Part shown: one piece after another, positions 1 to 11,640 of the stretch
How the letters are laid out: the number at the start of each line of letters is the position of its first letter
How positions within the stretch are numbered: position 1 is the first letter of the stretch
Assembly (NCBI GenBank): GCA_030544235.1
Contig: CM060470.1
Span: forward strand, 6,946,856 to 7,010,855
DNA: 64,000 nt
Direction of reading: 5' to 3'
DNA from: Lepturacanthus savala
Lineage: Eukaryota > Chordata > Actinopteri > Scombriformes > Trichiuridae
The notes under the pieces: generated by a model
Told to the model about the DNA's origin: nothing
What the model saw: only the letters and a program-made list of their open reading frames with translations
Databases searched by the model: none
Position numbers and translations under genes: made by a program

Positions 1-480
1 TTAGGGGCAACCGCACAGTTTTATTTTATATCTATGTATATCTACGCCGCTGTCTCTCTACTCGCTGACTGCTCTGAGAAAGGGACAAAGGTCAGTGTCG
101 TCACACAGGCTGAACTCAGCCCTCGCTCAAATAAGCTCTTTGGTTGAATGATAGTCTGAAACCACAAGCCCCCACCCTGCCGCCTAATGCAAAGCTATTA
201 TATACCACATACGGTATATACCATATGCCATAAATCAAAACCAGGCAAAAGCTGAAACTTCCCATTTAACATCCCGACACGAATCATATGGGCCGTTTTT
301 TGCAGCTCCGCCCTCCTCCCAGTCTACCGCCGAGTGACTTTTCTGTCTTCCAGTTCCGTATTAAAAGGCTGAAGGGGAAGACGGGGAGGAAGCTGCGGTG
401 GCACCATTAACACATTCCCCCGCTCCTCTCGCACTCTCGGCTAAAAATAAAGTTAACCCTCGTAACGCCCGTTGTTGTAA

Positions 481-1045
481 CCCCCCCCCCCCCCCCCCCC
501 TCCACAACCCCCACCCTCCACCCACCTCGAGGGAGACAGAGCGATGAACTGTGGCGAAACACTGGTGATTTATTAATGGGCGGTGAGGTGTGTGTGTGTG
601 TGTGTGTGCACAGTATATGTGTTCATGTTGTCTGTCTTCAGATCCCCCCCCCCCCCCCCCTCCACACACACACACACACACACACACACCCATCCAACCT
701 CAGGCTCCAGCCAGCCTGCCACAACAGACCACACATGTGTCCCATCTGCAACACATGCACGTACACAAACTCTCACACTGATAGTTGGTAATGTAAGCGC
801 TCTTTTGTGTATGGACAATGAAGAGGGGTTCTAAAACTGCAACAACCAACCACAAAAATACATATGAAAAATGAATGTGGCGCTGCCCTCGGGGTCTGTA
901 CACTGAACCCACCCAGTGATGTGTGTGTGTGTGTGTGTGTGTGTCTGAACTGGACTGTATGTACAGTAGCGTGAGCCATTTCTGCATGTATAGGGAGCTC
1001 TGGGAGATCTCTGACTGTGTTACAGTGTGTCTGTTAGGTCTGCAG

Positions 1046-1079
<34 letters not shown>

Positions 1080-1255
1080 CAGTAACCCCAGCAGCGTCAC
1101 ATTTCTTCATGACTGACACGGTCCTGGTGCTCGCTCCACAGCTCTTATTCATACGGCTTTTGCAGTTAAGTGCGTCCCACAGCTAACTCTGCCCTTATAA
1201 ATAATTTCTTTATTGTTTTTGCTAAATTGATTTCTGCTGCACGTCTGGGGGTGTT

Positions 1256-1289
<34 letters not shown>

Positions 1290-1290
1290 A
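481..1290. repeat. Cluster of poly(C) and (CA/TG)n microsatellites
   Basis: Homopolymer C runs lie at 481-500 and 644-660. TG or CA dinucleotide tracts lie near 590-609, 664-690, 920-944, 1046-1073 and 1259-1286. Short frames across these tracts are poly-Thr-His or poly-Cys-Val artefacts, not genes. Confidence 0.95.
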
Positions 1291-1598
1291 CCGCTCACAG
1301 TGACTGAGACCCCAGGAGTGGTGGACTAGAACAAGGAGAAACAACGACTGCGCCCTTCCTCCTCTCTTTGTCTCACTTTAATCCAAAGGCACTTCACAGA
1401 CAAAAGTGCTTATTGCCAAACCCGCAGCAAATTCCTCTTGTCAAGACAATAAGAAACTCACATCTCTCTTTTTAGGTGATTATCAAATGTGCATTCGAGT
1501 TGCAAATGAACTACATCCATCTTTGTTAGACCCTCATAGCCCCCAGCTTGTAACATTAGATCATAGGATTTGTTATATTCACAAACTATTAATTAACT

Positions 1599-2030
1599 TT
1601 GATAGAAACAATCACGAAACATGACTTTGATCAGCGTATTTGAAGGAATATTGTATTGCAAATTAAAAAAGTTTGTATTCATCAAGTAGCGCTGTATTTT
1701 TTTTACCCTCAGCGATGTAAATTCATATCCATTCCTTGTCATTTCCTCATCAGGACATGTCAGGGACGTGATCATATAAACTAAAATAACAGGTTAATGC
1801 TACTTATTCATTTAGTTTTGATAAATCAGTCATTAAACTTGACTTTTGACCACCGTATTTGCAGGAATATTGAAATGCAAATTTAAATAATTTGTATTCA
1901 TCAAGTAGCGCTATATTTTTTCACCCTCAGTGATGTAATGCCATATTCATGCCTTGTCATTTCCTCATCCGGACATGTAGGGGACGTGATCATATAAACT
2001 AAAAACAAAAAGGTTAAATGCTAATTCTCC
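1599..2030. repeat. Diverged tandem duplication, two units of about 219 bp
   Basis: Unit 1 spans about 1599-1809 and unit 2 about 1818-2029, in direct orientation at an offset of 219 bp. Both contain the run TTTGTATTCATCAAGTAGCG (from 1672 and from 1891), a CCTCAG(C/T)GATGTAA motif, CCTTGTCATTTCCTCATC, GGACATGT and GGGACGTGATCATATAAACTA. Unit 2 carries a perfect POU octamer, ATGCAAAT (1875-1882); unit 1 has a degraded form. There is no shared open frame, so this is non-coding intronic duplication. Confidence 0.85.
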
Positions 2031-2559
2031 GCGCCGGAATAAAATCCTCCAACGCTCCTTTTTATTATTGTGGATAGCGTCACTCGGCCAGTCGTGCCAA
2101 CGCACTTAATGTCATTCCTGCAAGTCACTGTTTAATTCAGCTCGATGCTCGGCGTGCAGCAAACTTCAATACTGAATAGAAAATAATCACAACATGCAAT
2201 AACACAACATGCTGTCATAAAAACAAACAGGCAGCAGTATATGTCTACTGGTGAGACTAAATAAACAGTCTGCCTCGATGACGGACTTCTGCCTTTTTAT
2301 GTTTTTTCTGCGGAGGGCTCGTCCGGGACACATCGCCCCCTCTTTTACCCACATTTCTGCCAATCTCTGACGAGTGGAAGAGGCTGGTTCATTCACTGTC
2401 ATGTCTACTGTCACACATGTTCTGACAGTGAAAATCCAGTTCTGATTTTATTGTTTTTCACCGATATATAAATAGCCTTTTTTATTTTTTGATATTTATA
2501 TGGTCTATGAGTGAAGCAGTATAAATCACTTCGAGGGGGATACATTTTGATGGGGATGA

Positions 2560-2970
2560 AAATCCCCACCATCCTGGCAAATTGTACCCTGTTTTCCTCC
2601 AAATCCAAGCAAAAAGAGGGGAAAAAAGAGCCATGATACCTATTTCACATGCTCTGTAGTGTTTCCCAAGATGACTATCTCGACGTGTGAAATCAGGGGA
2701 GTGCCTCTTTAAAAGATAATGTTTGACATTTCCGCGTGTAGCAGCAGGAGAGTCTAGCAGGTGCAAATAATAAAACAGAAAATGGCTGAATTCCATTTAG
2801 CTGCTTCGGTTTGTGGGTCCTGGTGTTTTAACGCTGACTCACTCTCACACCTCCATGCCTTTCTGGGACACATGAATAGAACAAAGCCATTGTTTATGTT
2901 ATTAGTAACACCTGTGCTTTTACTACTGTGGCGAGTCAATAGCATAAAAAGGGCCCGTTGGCTGCTGTTT
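2560..2970. promoter_or_regulatory. Candidate intronic conserved non-coding block
   Basis: This stretch is non-repetitive and complex, with no sign of a transposon or coding exon. It includes a CCATTGTTTATG SOX/FOX-like core (about 2887-2898) and a TTAGTAACACCTGTGC segment with a T-box/E-box-like core. It resembles the texture of conserved teleost non-coding elements, but conservation cannot be seen from one sequence. Confidence 0.3.
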
Positions 2971-4317
2971 TAGGCGTGTGGGAAGCAGCTGTAGACAGGT
3001 TGTGTATTTATTAAAAATAGTCCCAAATAATTACAGTCTTTAATATGCTAGTAATGTAAACAGTAAAAAAAACAGTGCATATAGAATAGAATAATTTTGA
3101 ATAATGAAATGCAGAGAAGGGAAACAATAAATAAAAAAGAGAAAGACACCAAGAAAAAAACAGCACAATAAACAAGCACCTGTTTGGTAGCTGTGTCTCC
3201 TATTTAACCTGATATATTCAGCCAATTTCTATGAAGTCAAGATGAATTTTATTACTTTGCAACAAGTAACAGCGATGGAGCCATAACCCCAGACTACATC
3301 ATGTCTAGTCCTGACAACATTAATCTCCCGCTGCAGCCACAACCCTTACATAATCCTTAAAAACATCTCCGAAACAGAAAACTCCCCACGTAAAACACAC
3401 ACAACTTCAACTCATGGATTAAGCGGTTCCACCATATTATTAATTGCCAATAGACACATGTCTATTATAGAGTCTTCCTTCATTCAGTCACTTTGGGAGG
3501 AATCACCCTGTCTCTCTGTGTCTCTCTCCAGTCTTCAGTGCATTCTGGTGGCCTCTTATTCACTTTTGCAGGGTGGAGTTTGACAAACCACAATTAAGTT
3601 AATTGTTTAATTGCAGATAAACGGAATGAATACCACACACAGCTTGAAGGAAAAAAAAATATGCACCAACACAAGTGTGTGCATGCATACACGTATATAA
3701 CCTCACACACACACAAAAACAAACACACACACACACACTCAGCTGCACTCCCAGCCTCAATAACATTACGTGCGCACAGTTTTTCTTCAAAGAAGCATTA
3801 TTTTATTAAAAAAAGGAAACTCTAGTGACTCATGTGCTCCTTTAGCCTGGATGCAGTCATCGTGAAATAAACCACACACACTTATTCAAATATAAGAGAC
3901 AAGACAGAGAGTCTTCACTTCACTTCTGGGTGAAGGAGACAGAGAGAAACAGGCAGAGAGAGAAAAAAACACTGATTAACAGCAAAGGTGAAGTCATGCA
4001 AAAAACTAACAGAAAAGTGATTTTTCCTTCATTATATATTTACTGTATCTCAGTGTTAATGGTGTCTCTGGTGGTCACAATCTGCCCCCCCCACTCCCAC
4101 CCACCCAAAACACACACACACACACACACACCAAACACAAACACACACACACAGTGAGAGAGGGAGAGTTAGGGGCCCTGGAGGACCAGAGCTCATTAAG
4201 GAGAAGATTAATATTTTATGTTCTATAATTCTTTCATAGTCCTGGGTCGTAATTTGCCTTGATTTACGTTTAAAAGAAAACTTTTTCATTTTACTGCAGT
4301 GCACTCACAACGTTGCC

Positions 4318-4412
4318 AGGAGAGAGAAAGAGAGAGAGAGAGAGAAAGAGAGCGCGAGAAGGGGAGGGAAAAGGGAAAGAGTAAGACAGAGAGAAAGGGG
4401 GGAAAAAAAGAG
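4318..4412. repeat. Polypurine (GA)n-rich tract
   Basis: The + strand is almost entirely purine (GAGAGAAAGAGAG and related units), a simple-sequence tract able to form triplex DNA. No gene. A separate A22 run lies at 4712-4733. Confidence 0.8.
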
Positions 4413-4904
4413 ACGTTTTTCAGGAATATTGAATCACGCCATGAGAAGAGCTGGTCTGGCCGCAGGGCTCCAGCGCTTGTGGTTTGTGGAGAGCCGGGCT
4501 GCATTGTGTTGCTCTGAAGTGACATGCACTTTCTTCCAAAGTGTAACGGTCAGAACTTGGAGGGGTAACGGAGAGGAGGAAGGGATGAAGATGAAAGCGT
4601 CGGACGACATAAATAGAGGGAAACGAGTCAGAAATAAACTCAGTTTCAGGAATCTGTAATTGTTCAAGAAAGAAATTGCACTACAAGGCTGTGAAGGGGT
4701 AGGTTTTAGGTAAAAAAAAAAAAAAAAAAAAAACTGTCCAGCATTTATTTAGATTTACCTGACAAGATTTTCTTGTGGATGTTTGATCATTAAAAAAAAA
4801 GGAGGGAGGTGGGTGATGTTGTTATAGCGCCACAAAAAAGACAGAAGGGTCAGCAACGCCAGTGACTTTGAAATGCAAGACCACGTTTGCGGTGCTGTTT
4901 TATT

Positions 4905-5092
4905 TTAACCAGGACCATGATCTTATCCCTGATCATAAGCAAGTAGTTCCTCTTTTAACTGTGATCTTTCTCTGACCTCGGTTTTAATGTCAGACCTATG
5001 ATTTTACCAAGTGGTTTTTCGACCCAAACCGCCATCTTTCCCTAACCTTAACCAAGTCGTTTTAAACCTAACCAACGCTTAACCATAGAGGT
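4905..5092. repeat. Degenerate minisatellite (CCTAACC-type units)
   Basis: Diverged units of roughly 35-45 bp recur, each with variants of 'ATGATCTTnnCC', 'CCTAACCTTAACC' and 'AAGTAGTT/AAGTGGTTTTT/AAGTCGTTTT'. This matches a repeat texture widespread in teleosts. The CCTAAC words are spaced irregularly, so it is not telomeric sequence. Confidence 0.6.
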
Positions 5093-6898
5093 GGAAGATA
5101 AACAAAAACAGCCATATGAATCACTTTCGTAAACGTCACGTCGCGATGTTGAGAGGCGCAGGCGGACGACGTCGCTCGGATCAAAAGACGATGATGGTGC
5201 AATAGTAGTTCTGTCACGGTGTCCTTCAGTTCATCAGAGGTTCTGGACACTGATGTGTGTAGTTTCCAGCGACACCCGACACTTTGCCTGCATCTCCATC
5301 CCAAGGGAAACTGTCCCAGAGATGTAATCATCATCATCATCATATAATCTCCATGACTAATTACAGTTTTTACTGCTATTTACCAAAAGAGGCAGATTGG
5401 TTTAATGCTTTTCACCTGGATATTATGTGCCCAGTTGTTGAGCAAAAAGATGCCGATTACATCTGAAGTCAGAGCTCAGGAAAAGCCCAAGTTTTTTTTT
5501 TGGTATTATAGCTTCTTTTCTTTTCGGATTTTGGAGCAGATGCACCTGGAGGTGTAAAAAGTGGGAAGCTACGGCTCTAAGAGGCAGTGTGGAGGAGGAG
5601 GAGCGAGGGGGATTAAGAATGGGGAGTTGCGGAGGTGGAGGACACGAGGAGGAGGTGGGGAACTCCTGGCATCCGCCAGTTTGGGGCTGATTTGGACGCA
5701 GAGTCATGTTGGCTTGGCAGAGGCCCACTTCATTAGTGTCCTGATGCATTAGACCTGAGGAGAGAGGAGGGAGGAGGAGGGAAGAGAAAGTATATTAGGG
5801 TGGTAGAGAAGAGTGGGAAAAGACACTAACGGGTGGGGGGCGAGGTATTAAAGAGGAGTGTGAGACGAAGGAAGCGAAACGAGAAGTCCTTCGAGATGAA
5901 CTTTGCAGGAGCCGACCAGCCCTGTGTTTGACTCTGCTCCTTAACATCATCATTAGCTCATGAGGGAGACCAGGCCCCGCCATCAGTGCATGTGTGTGTA
6001 TGTGGGGCGATTGATCCAAGAGTCCTTGCTGTCAGCCCAAATAAGCTCAGAAATGATGAAGGTCTGTGGATGGCGGGGGGTGGGGGCGGGGGGTGGGGAG
6101 ACGCTAGGTTTCACAATCCCCTCCATGATTTACCCTCAATTTAGTTATTAAGTGTCTCAGAAACTTTGTAAGGGGGGATGTTTGTGGCTGTGTGGTCCTC
6201 ATTAGGGCAGGGATAGATATATATTTTGTTGGCCTCCGTCTCCGACTCTCTCCGTCGCTGGTTTTCCAGCATTCTTACAGGCTTTTCTCAATATCTAAAA
6301 CCATCACTCACTTTGCATGAAAGAAAGAGAAGACGGAGGAGGGAGGGAGGAAAAATGACAAAAAAAGGAAAACCTAAAAACCTACCGAATTCCTGTAAAC
6401 TGGTCATTCCCCCCCTCAAAAATAAATCCCCTGCGAATGAAATTGGAGCAATTTCATGGTCTGGCCTGCCCTCAATATTATTTAAGTAATACCCTGTTAT
6501 TATTGAAGAGAGGGAGAGAAAAGCGAATGACTATTATCTTTATGTGGGTCCTTTAATTTTAATGCGCCACAGATTTATAGCTGGGCATTCCAGTGGGGAG
6601 GCCCCTCCCTGCTCTTAAAGCGAGCGGGCGGGACACGACCACAATGCTCTCACAACAGCCTCTACCTTCTGACAAACAACCAAAGTCCCCACTTTCCCCT
6701 CCCAACACTTCATCCTGCCCTCCGCTCTGCTGTCGATTCGCCCTCACACTGGCTCGGACTCGTCTGTCAGTGGGAGCTCCACCCATCAGAATAATAAACA
6801 CATTTGCACACCCTCCATCATTGTCTATTTATAATCATTGTCTCGCCCGCACTTTCTACACCTTCTAGGTTTGATTATTTTAAACAAGCCTTTTAAAC

Positions 6899-7464
6899 CG
6901 TGGCAGAAAGTAACTAAGTACATTTACTCAAGTAATGTTGAGGTATATGTTCTTTATTTGACTATTTCCACTTGATGCTACTTTATATTTCCACTTCGCT
7001 ATTTGAAAGGGACAGATTCTACTCCTCTACATTTACAGCTTTAGTTACTTTTCAGATGCAGATTTGACATAATGGATAATATAACAAGCTTTTAAAACTA
7101 CAAAGATTAAACCAAGGGTTTCAACCTTTTAGTCCTTTTGACGTCTTACAAAAAGCAAGTGTTTAATCAGGTCACATTTCAGATGTCTGAGTTGTTAACA
7201 GCTCCACTAAATATTGACATTCCCTCTAAACTTGGTTCCATTTCAATAAATGTTGAAAGAATGAAAGATTAGAGGAAAATTTCCAAAAAGTAAAACTGAT
7301 CAGAACTTTGTTTTTTCTTCTTTTCTCTGTCATTAATCATTTCACAGACCATCAGATTTATCTGGTGACCCTTTGGGGGGGCCCAACCCCCAGGTTGGGA
7401 ACTGTGGACTGAACCAGCTAACAGTATATAAAGTAGTTGAATATTAGTATTCCTCCCACCACTG
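6899..7464 (+). mobile_element. Non-autonomous 'AGTGGTGGA' DNA transposon, copy 1 (hAT-like)
   Basis: The left end (GTGGCAGAAAGTAACTAAGT, from about 6900) and right end (CCACCACTG, 7456-7464) are the degraded inverted termini of a short non-autonomous element that is very common in percomorph fish. The internal 'TACTTTATATTTCCACTTC' and 'CAGTATATAAAGTAG' words are typical. A second element occupies 7114-7405. There is no transposase. The class assignment is from memory of the family and is tentative. Confidence 0.7.
7114..7405 (-). mobile_element. Nested MITE inside copy 1
   Basis: The ends are imperfect inverted repeats: GGTTTCAACCTTTTAGTC at the left and CCCAGGTTGGGAACTGTGG at the right. 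Apart from its ends it matches the element at 13528-13844, in opposite orientation. It sits between 'AAGCTTTTAAAACTAC...' and '...CAGTATATAAAGTAG' of the host element, exactly as in the second copy. It has no coding capacity. Confidence 0.7.
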
Positions 7465-8981
7465 TATATGACTGGAGTCATGTAAATGCTGAGCAACTTT
7501 CCTATCCAGGAACCTGATAACCATTCCTTTCATCACAAAGGTCATGATGTATCTTGTCTTGTTGGTATTATTAATACTGATAATAAAAAATAATAATTGG
7601 TTTATCAAAGAAAAATGCTAACCAAGGAGGCTTTCATCATATGATGGTATTTTAAGACCTGCATAGAGATATTAACCAATTGGTAACATCCCATTCTCCT
7701 GATCTTATACCACTTGGGGGGTCTAGAAGATTCAATTCATGAGATTCAATTATTTTATCTACATTCATGTTAGCAGAGGGCACCTAGAAGTAGCTGGTGG
7801 ACGTTTTTGACCATTGAGCATGGAAGTATAGGAGTATGATTTATCCGTCCAGCAGGAGTGTCTCCACAGACACAAGGTTATAAAGGTTAAAAGGTTAAAA
7901 AAAAACAAACATTCTACTGTGAAATACTGAGATTTGCCCCGTAGTGATAGGCTTAATCAGCCTTATGTGAACTTGTTTAGCAAGAATTTGAATGGATTGG
8001 ACATTTTGCTGAAGGGTTTCCCATTTCTGAATGAACTATTCCATTAGTTACACACCAGTTAGTGAGCAGTTGTCAATGGTTCATAAGATCATTTAGAAAG
8101 TATAAGTAAATGACTAACAAACTATTTAGATGTACATGTAGTAAAGGTTAGTGAGTGTTAATGTTTTATAAACACTTAATCCATGATTAATTCAGGTAGA
8201 ATTAGGTTAGAAAGCATTTCTTAATTATAATGACAGATTTTTTTCTGACCTCATCTAATGAGGTTCTATGCCTACACTTTCTGCTCAACAGCAAATAACA
8301 GAATCTACACATATGTGATATAGAACAAGATGCTCTATTTGGTGGAAAAAGATGAGAAAATCTTACAATGTGAACTCATGACCTCTAGATCTGACTCTTA
8401 CAGACCTAGTCGTATTACTGATTGAAGATGATTGAATTTCTTTGTCCTTTCTGCAGTCTGTCACTGAGAGTTTTTTTTCAATGAGCTGGTTAAATAGTGA
8501 AGGGGTGTCATAAGTTTGTAAATAAGAGACTTCCTGGCAGACAGGTGGTTGGCGTTTCACTAGAGCTCATCATACACACATCAGGTCAAAGGTATACTGG
8601 ACGCACAGCAGTGTGAACGCCAGCGTCAGAGCTGGTTAATAGACCGTGACACTCTGTGAGTTGTGAAATACTTGTTCTCACCCTCGCTTCACCCTGCAGC
8701 CCTGGCTACTGTGTGCTGGAAGGGGAACAGGTTACTGCGTATGTTATAAGGATGTGTTGCATCACACAAAGTTACTTCCAGGTACAGAATATTCACAGGA
8801 CAAACCGTTTCATCCTCGATAGAAGATAATAACGCATACCTAAATAAAAAGTTAAAGTACACATTGTGCAGCTTTGGGTGGTGGTTATCATTCATTTTTA
8901 TTGTTTACTTTAAAACCTGGCTGCAGTCTTGATCAGGGGTCACTGTGCCCCATTAATCAGCTCTTTTGCCTTTCTCGGCAG

Positions 8982-9170
8982 GCACTCCACAGACCACCTC
9001 CTGCTCCGATGAAGGAGCACCGCCTGTCCCCGATGCGTGAGGAGCCGCTACCTGCCCCGATGAACGAGGAGGGGTCACAGAACGTGGCGGCAGCAGGGCC
9101 TGCAGGCGGATGTCCACCCGGCAATGTCGGCAGCGCTGGGAGCAACAAGAAGCCACGATCACGCACTAAG
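8982..9170 (+). CDS. satb2: satb2 penultimate coding exon (CUT2-homeodomain linker)
   Basis: This 189-bp, phase-0 exon encodes 63 residues, starting ALHRPPPAPMKEH and ending SNKKPRSRTK. It is bounded by AG at 8980-8981 and the donor GTACAG at 9171. KKPRSRTK followed by ISLEAL in the next exon is the N-terminal arm and start of the SATB2 homeodomain. The KKPRSR segment is basic and probably contacts the minor groove. The rest is a low-complexity Pro/Glu/Gly/Ala linker with three copies of a (A/S)PM(K/R/N)E motif, as expected for the poorly conserved stretch between CUT2 and the homeodomain. It holds no catalytic residues. Assignment rests on exon order, phase and the junction sequence. Confidence 0.9.
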
Positions 9171-9654
9171 GTACAGTTCAAGAGGATTTCTCTAACAGGA
9201 CCTACAAAGTGGTCACTCTGTATTTTTGAAATGTGCATCACATTTTTCCTTTCCAAACATTTTCCATCCATCATAGGCGACTGTATTTGTGTAGGAAGAC
9301 TTTACCATTGTCGTTCACCAGGATTACACTCTACGCTAACTACTGTTATTCACAAGAGATATCAAAAATGGTCAATTGAAACCAGTACCCACAAAGGTTA
9401 AATACCTGGGGGTCACTCCAATCTCTTGGTCAGACTAGTGTGAACCAAAGCCACTTGGATAATAGGCGGTATGTCTTCCTAGACAAATACTTCCAAAAGT
9501 CCATGGATTTGGACTGATAATTGGGCTTGTACCAGTCCATACAAGTCTAGTTGCCTTCAATTCAATTTGAGAGAGAACAATGACGTGGATGAATGAGAAT
9601 ATTCACAGATATTTTCCATCCATCTCTCCTGAATCCTGGCTTTGTGCCTTTTAG
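9171..9654 (+). other. satb2: Last satb2 intron (484 bp)
   Basis: The donor is AAG|GTACAG at 9171 and the acceptor is TTTGTGCCTTTTAG ending at 9654. It is phase 0 and interrupts the homeodomain right after RTK. The contents are unremarkable; frames read through from the upstream exon are intronic. Confidence 0.92.
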
Positions 9655-10134
9655 ATTTCCCTGGAGGCCTTGGCTATCCTCCAGAGCTTCATCCAGGACG
9701 TTGGCCTGTACCCAGACCAGGAGGCCATTCACACCTTGTCGGCGCAGCTTGACCTGCCCAAGCACACCATCATCAAGTTCTTTCAGAACCAGCGCTACCA
9801 TGTCAAGCACCACGGCCGCCTCAAGGAGCTGAGCGAGGGGGCGGCCGCCAGCGGAGGTGTGGACGTCAGTGAATACCGGGAAGAGGAGTTGCTTTCGGGA
9901 TCAGAGGACCCGGAGTCCAGCGAGGACGGAGCCGAGGAGATCTACCAGTCCACGGAGGGGAGCGGCGGGAGCCAGCCACCGGCCTCATCCAGCTCCAACT
10001 CCAGCCAGTTGTCCTCGGGGACCAACATGGTTCAGGAGGAGGGCAAGGACAAGGGGCACGGTCGGCCTGGTGGCCCCCTGGCTCCAGGGAGCTCCTCATC
10101 CAGTCCCAGAGAGCAGGCTGACTACCAGAGGTAG
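9655..10134 (+). CDS. satb2: satb2 terminal coding exon (homeodomain and C-terminal tail)
   Basis: The exon encodes 159 residues and ends at TAG (10132-10134). Residues 1 to about 54 form the SATB homeodomain: [20 protein letters not shown], then the helix 2 region, then a recognition helix containing [14 protein letters not shown]. The homeodomain WF is replaced by FF, which is normal for SATB proteins. [14 protein letters not shown] and YHVKHH match SATB2 rather than SATB1, which has LYPDEEAIQ and YYLKHH. The tail starts with an acidic segment ([20 protein letters not shown]) aligning with the human SATB2 tail, then a Ser/Gly/Pro-rich extension ending in YQR. The protein acts in the nucleus, binding AT-rich matrix-attachment DNA and organising chromatin; in vertebrates it is needed for craniofacial, skeletal and cortical neuron development. 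Upstream exons are outside the window, so this is a partial CDS. Confidence 0.97.
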   Translation: MSLEALAILQSFIQDVGLYPDQEAIHTLSAQLDLPKHTIIKFFQNQRYHVKHHGRLKELSEGAAASGGVDVSEYREEELLSGSEDPESSEDGAEEIYQSTEGSGGSQPPASSSSNSSQLSSGTNMVQEEGKDKGHGRPGGPLAPGSSSSSPREQADYQR

Positions 10135-11634
10135 AGACAAACCGAGCGGAGAGGACAGAGAAAAAGAGAGAGAGGGAGGAAACAAATAAAGAAAGGGTCT
10201 CTGATAATGAAATGAGGAAGGTAATGGATTGATAAATGGAGTGTGGCTGCATAGAAACTGTGAGAGATAAATGTCTACGTCAGCACAGATTAATCAAGAA
10301 AGCATCAGGCTGAAATGACCACACACTCTCTATCATGACAATCTCATCAATCTCAGACAAACATCTGTGAAAACCTGCTTTTTTTAGAGTGACAGCTGTT
10401 GATTTACCTCGGCAAAAGATGCAGGTTTGCAGTGTGCGGCAGTGATAGTGTAAATGTGAATGAAGGGTTCTTTTTTCCAGCTCTTATCAAAAAGGTTGCT
10501 GCTCATGCCTTCAACACACAAACGAACACAAAAATCTTCAAGACCAAAATTAGCGCAGGACCCTCTGCTAATCAGCCTCAACTCCAGAAAAAAGGCACTC
10601 CAGAATGACTGTTGTCCTCCCCTCTCTCTTGATTCTGAGCACAGTCACATAGGACATATTCCCTACATGCTGGGTTGAATTCACCTTGCTGAGTGACATT
10701 CATGGCCTGGATCCTGGGGCCTTCTGAGACCTCTAATCCTATAACTCCTCAGGACACACACACTGATGTTGCTAATGCTGTTGCCTGCCTGAGAACTCGG
10801 ATGGACGGCAGTCGCTGTTCACCCTCATTTCGTTCGCGCGGGGGATGGAAAGAGATGACCACCCCACATCCCGCCCCATCACACTCCAGAATCACTACCA
10901 GTCCTATCTAGCACTTACTGTTCACAAAGGTATTTTGTGGATGTGATGTACTTACGCCTCCCAGCTCCATCCCTCCCCTCTCAAGGCGCCCGAAAACGGT
11001 TTTGAGAATGACTCAACGAGAGGAGCAGAGGACGGTTTTGCAAGAGGATCGAGAGGATGTGGCGCGGTGGGACCGTCGGGCCTGTGAACCAACGGCTCTG
11101 AACCCTTTCTGGCACCACCCGCGTCCGTGTGGCGAGAAAAATGTCAAAAAAAAAAGGAAGGATGGAGTGGAGATTCAGCAACCAAACAATCAGTCACTTT
11201 ATGTGCGGTAGTCCATCCCTTCCACTCTCCCTCTCCATCTCACTCTCTCCCCCGTTCCCTCTCTTTAATTGGTGCCCACGGTCTTGTGTTTCACCACACC
11301 TACCCGCACTTAAACTTCACCAACCCTATTTATTGCTATCTTTATCCATGATTATTATTATCATTATTGTTATTATTGTTGTTATTATGGTTAGAATTGC
11401 TGTCATCGCGTGCTATTTTTAGTTTTTATTTCCATGGTTTTAAATATTGGTTTTTTGGAACAGGGCAGTTATTTGGATAACAAGAGACGTTCAAGAGCGC
11501 TCTGCCCTAAAAGAAGAGGAAGGAGACAAGGAGTGGAGGGTGAAAGAAAAGAAGCAGTTACTGAGTGTTATTGGGTTATAGAAAAGTCCTGTCATGTTGT
11601 ATTATTTTTATAGTTCTGTTTCCCAAAAGTAGTA

Positions 11635-11640
11635 AATAAA
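11635..11640 (+). terminator. Candidate proximal poly(A) signal (AATAAA)
   Basis: AATAAA is followed within about 50 bp by a GTGCTTTTTTTTGCTG U/GU-rich element, the layout of a cleavage and polyadenylation site. Confidence 0.5.

Larger units (their letters stand above)
1..8981 (+). other. satb2: satb2 intron upstream of the penultimate coding exon (partial)
   Basis: No open frame in this stretch resembles the SATB CUT2 segment that should precede the exon at 8982, so the CUT2 exon must lie before position 1 and this is intron. The 3' end has a proper acceptor: a pyrimidine tract from about 8961 leading to AG at 8980-8981. The intron contains microsatellites (481-1290), a tandem duplication (1599-2030), a non-repetitive block that may be regulatory (2560-2970), a polypurine tract (4318-4412), a degenerate minisatellite (4905-5092) and a nested DNA transposon (6899-7464). 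A block at about 8040-8240 with repeated TTAGT/AACTA motifs may be an old dispersed repeat. In 5100-6890 and 7470-8030 I see no gene, only short purine-rich and AT-rich segments. Confidence 0.8.

Noticed and set aside
5040..5090. CCTAACC/CTTAACC words resembling telomeric repeats
   Set aside because: Spacing and sequence are irregular and embedded in longer diverged units, so an interstitial telomere array is not supported.
8874..9401. 175-residue frame reading through the penultimate satb2 exon
   Set aside because: Only 8982-9170 has exon boundaries and SATB-like sequence; the flanks are intron, with an acceptor at 8981 and a donor at 9171.
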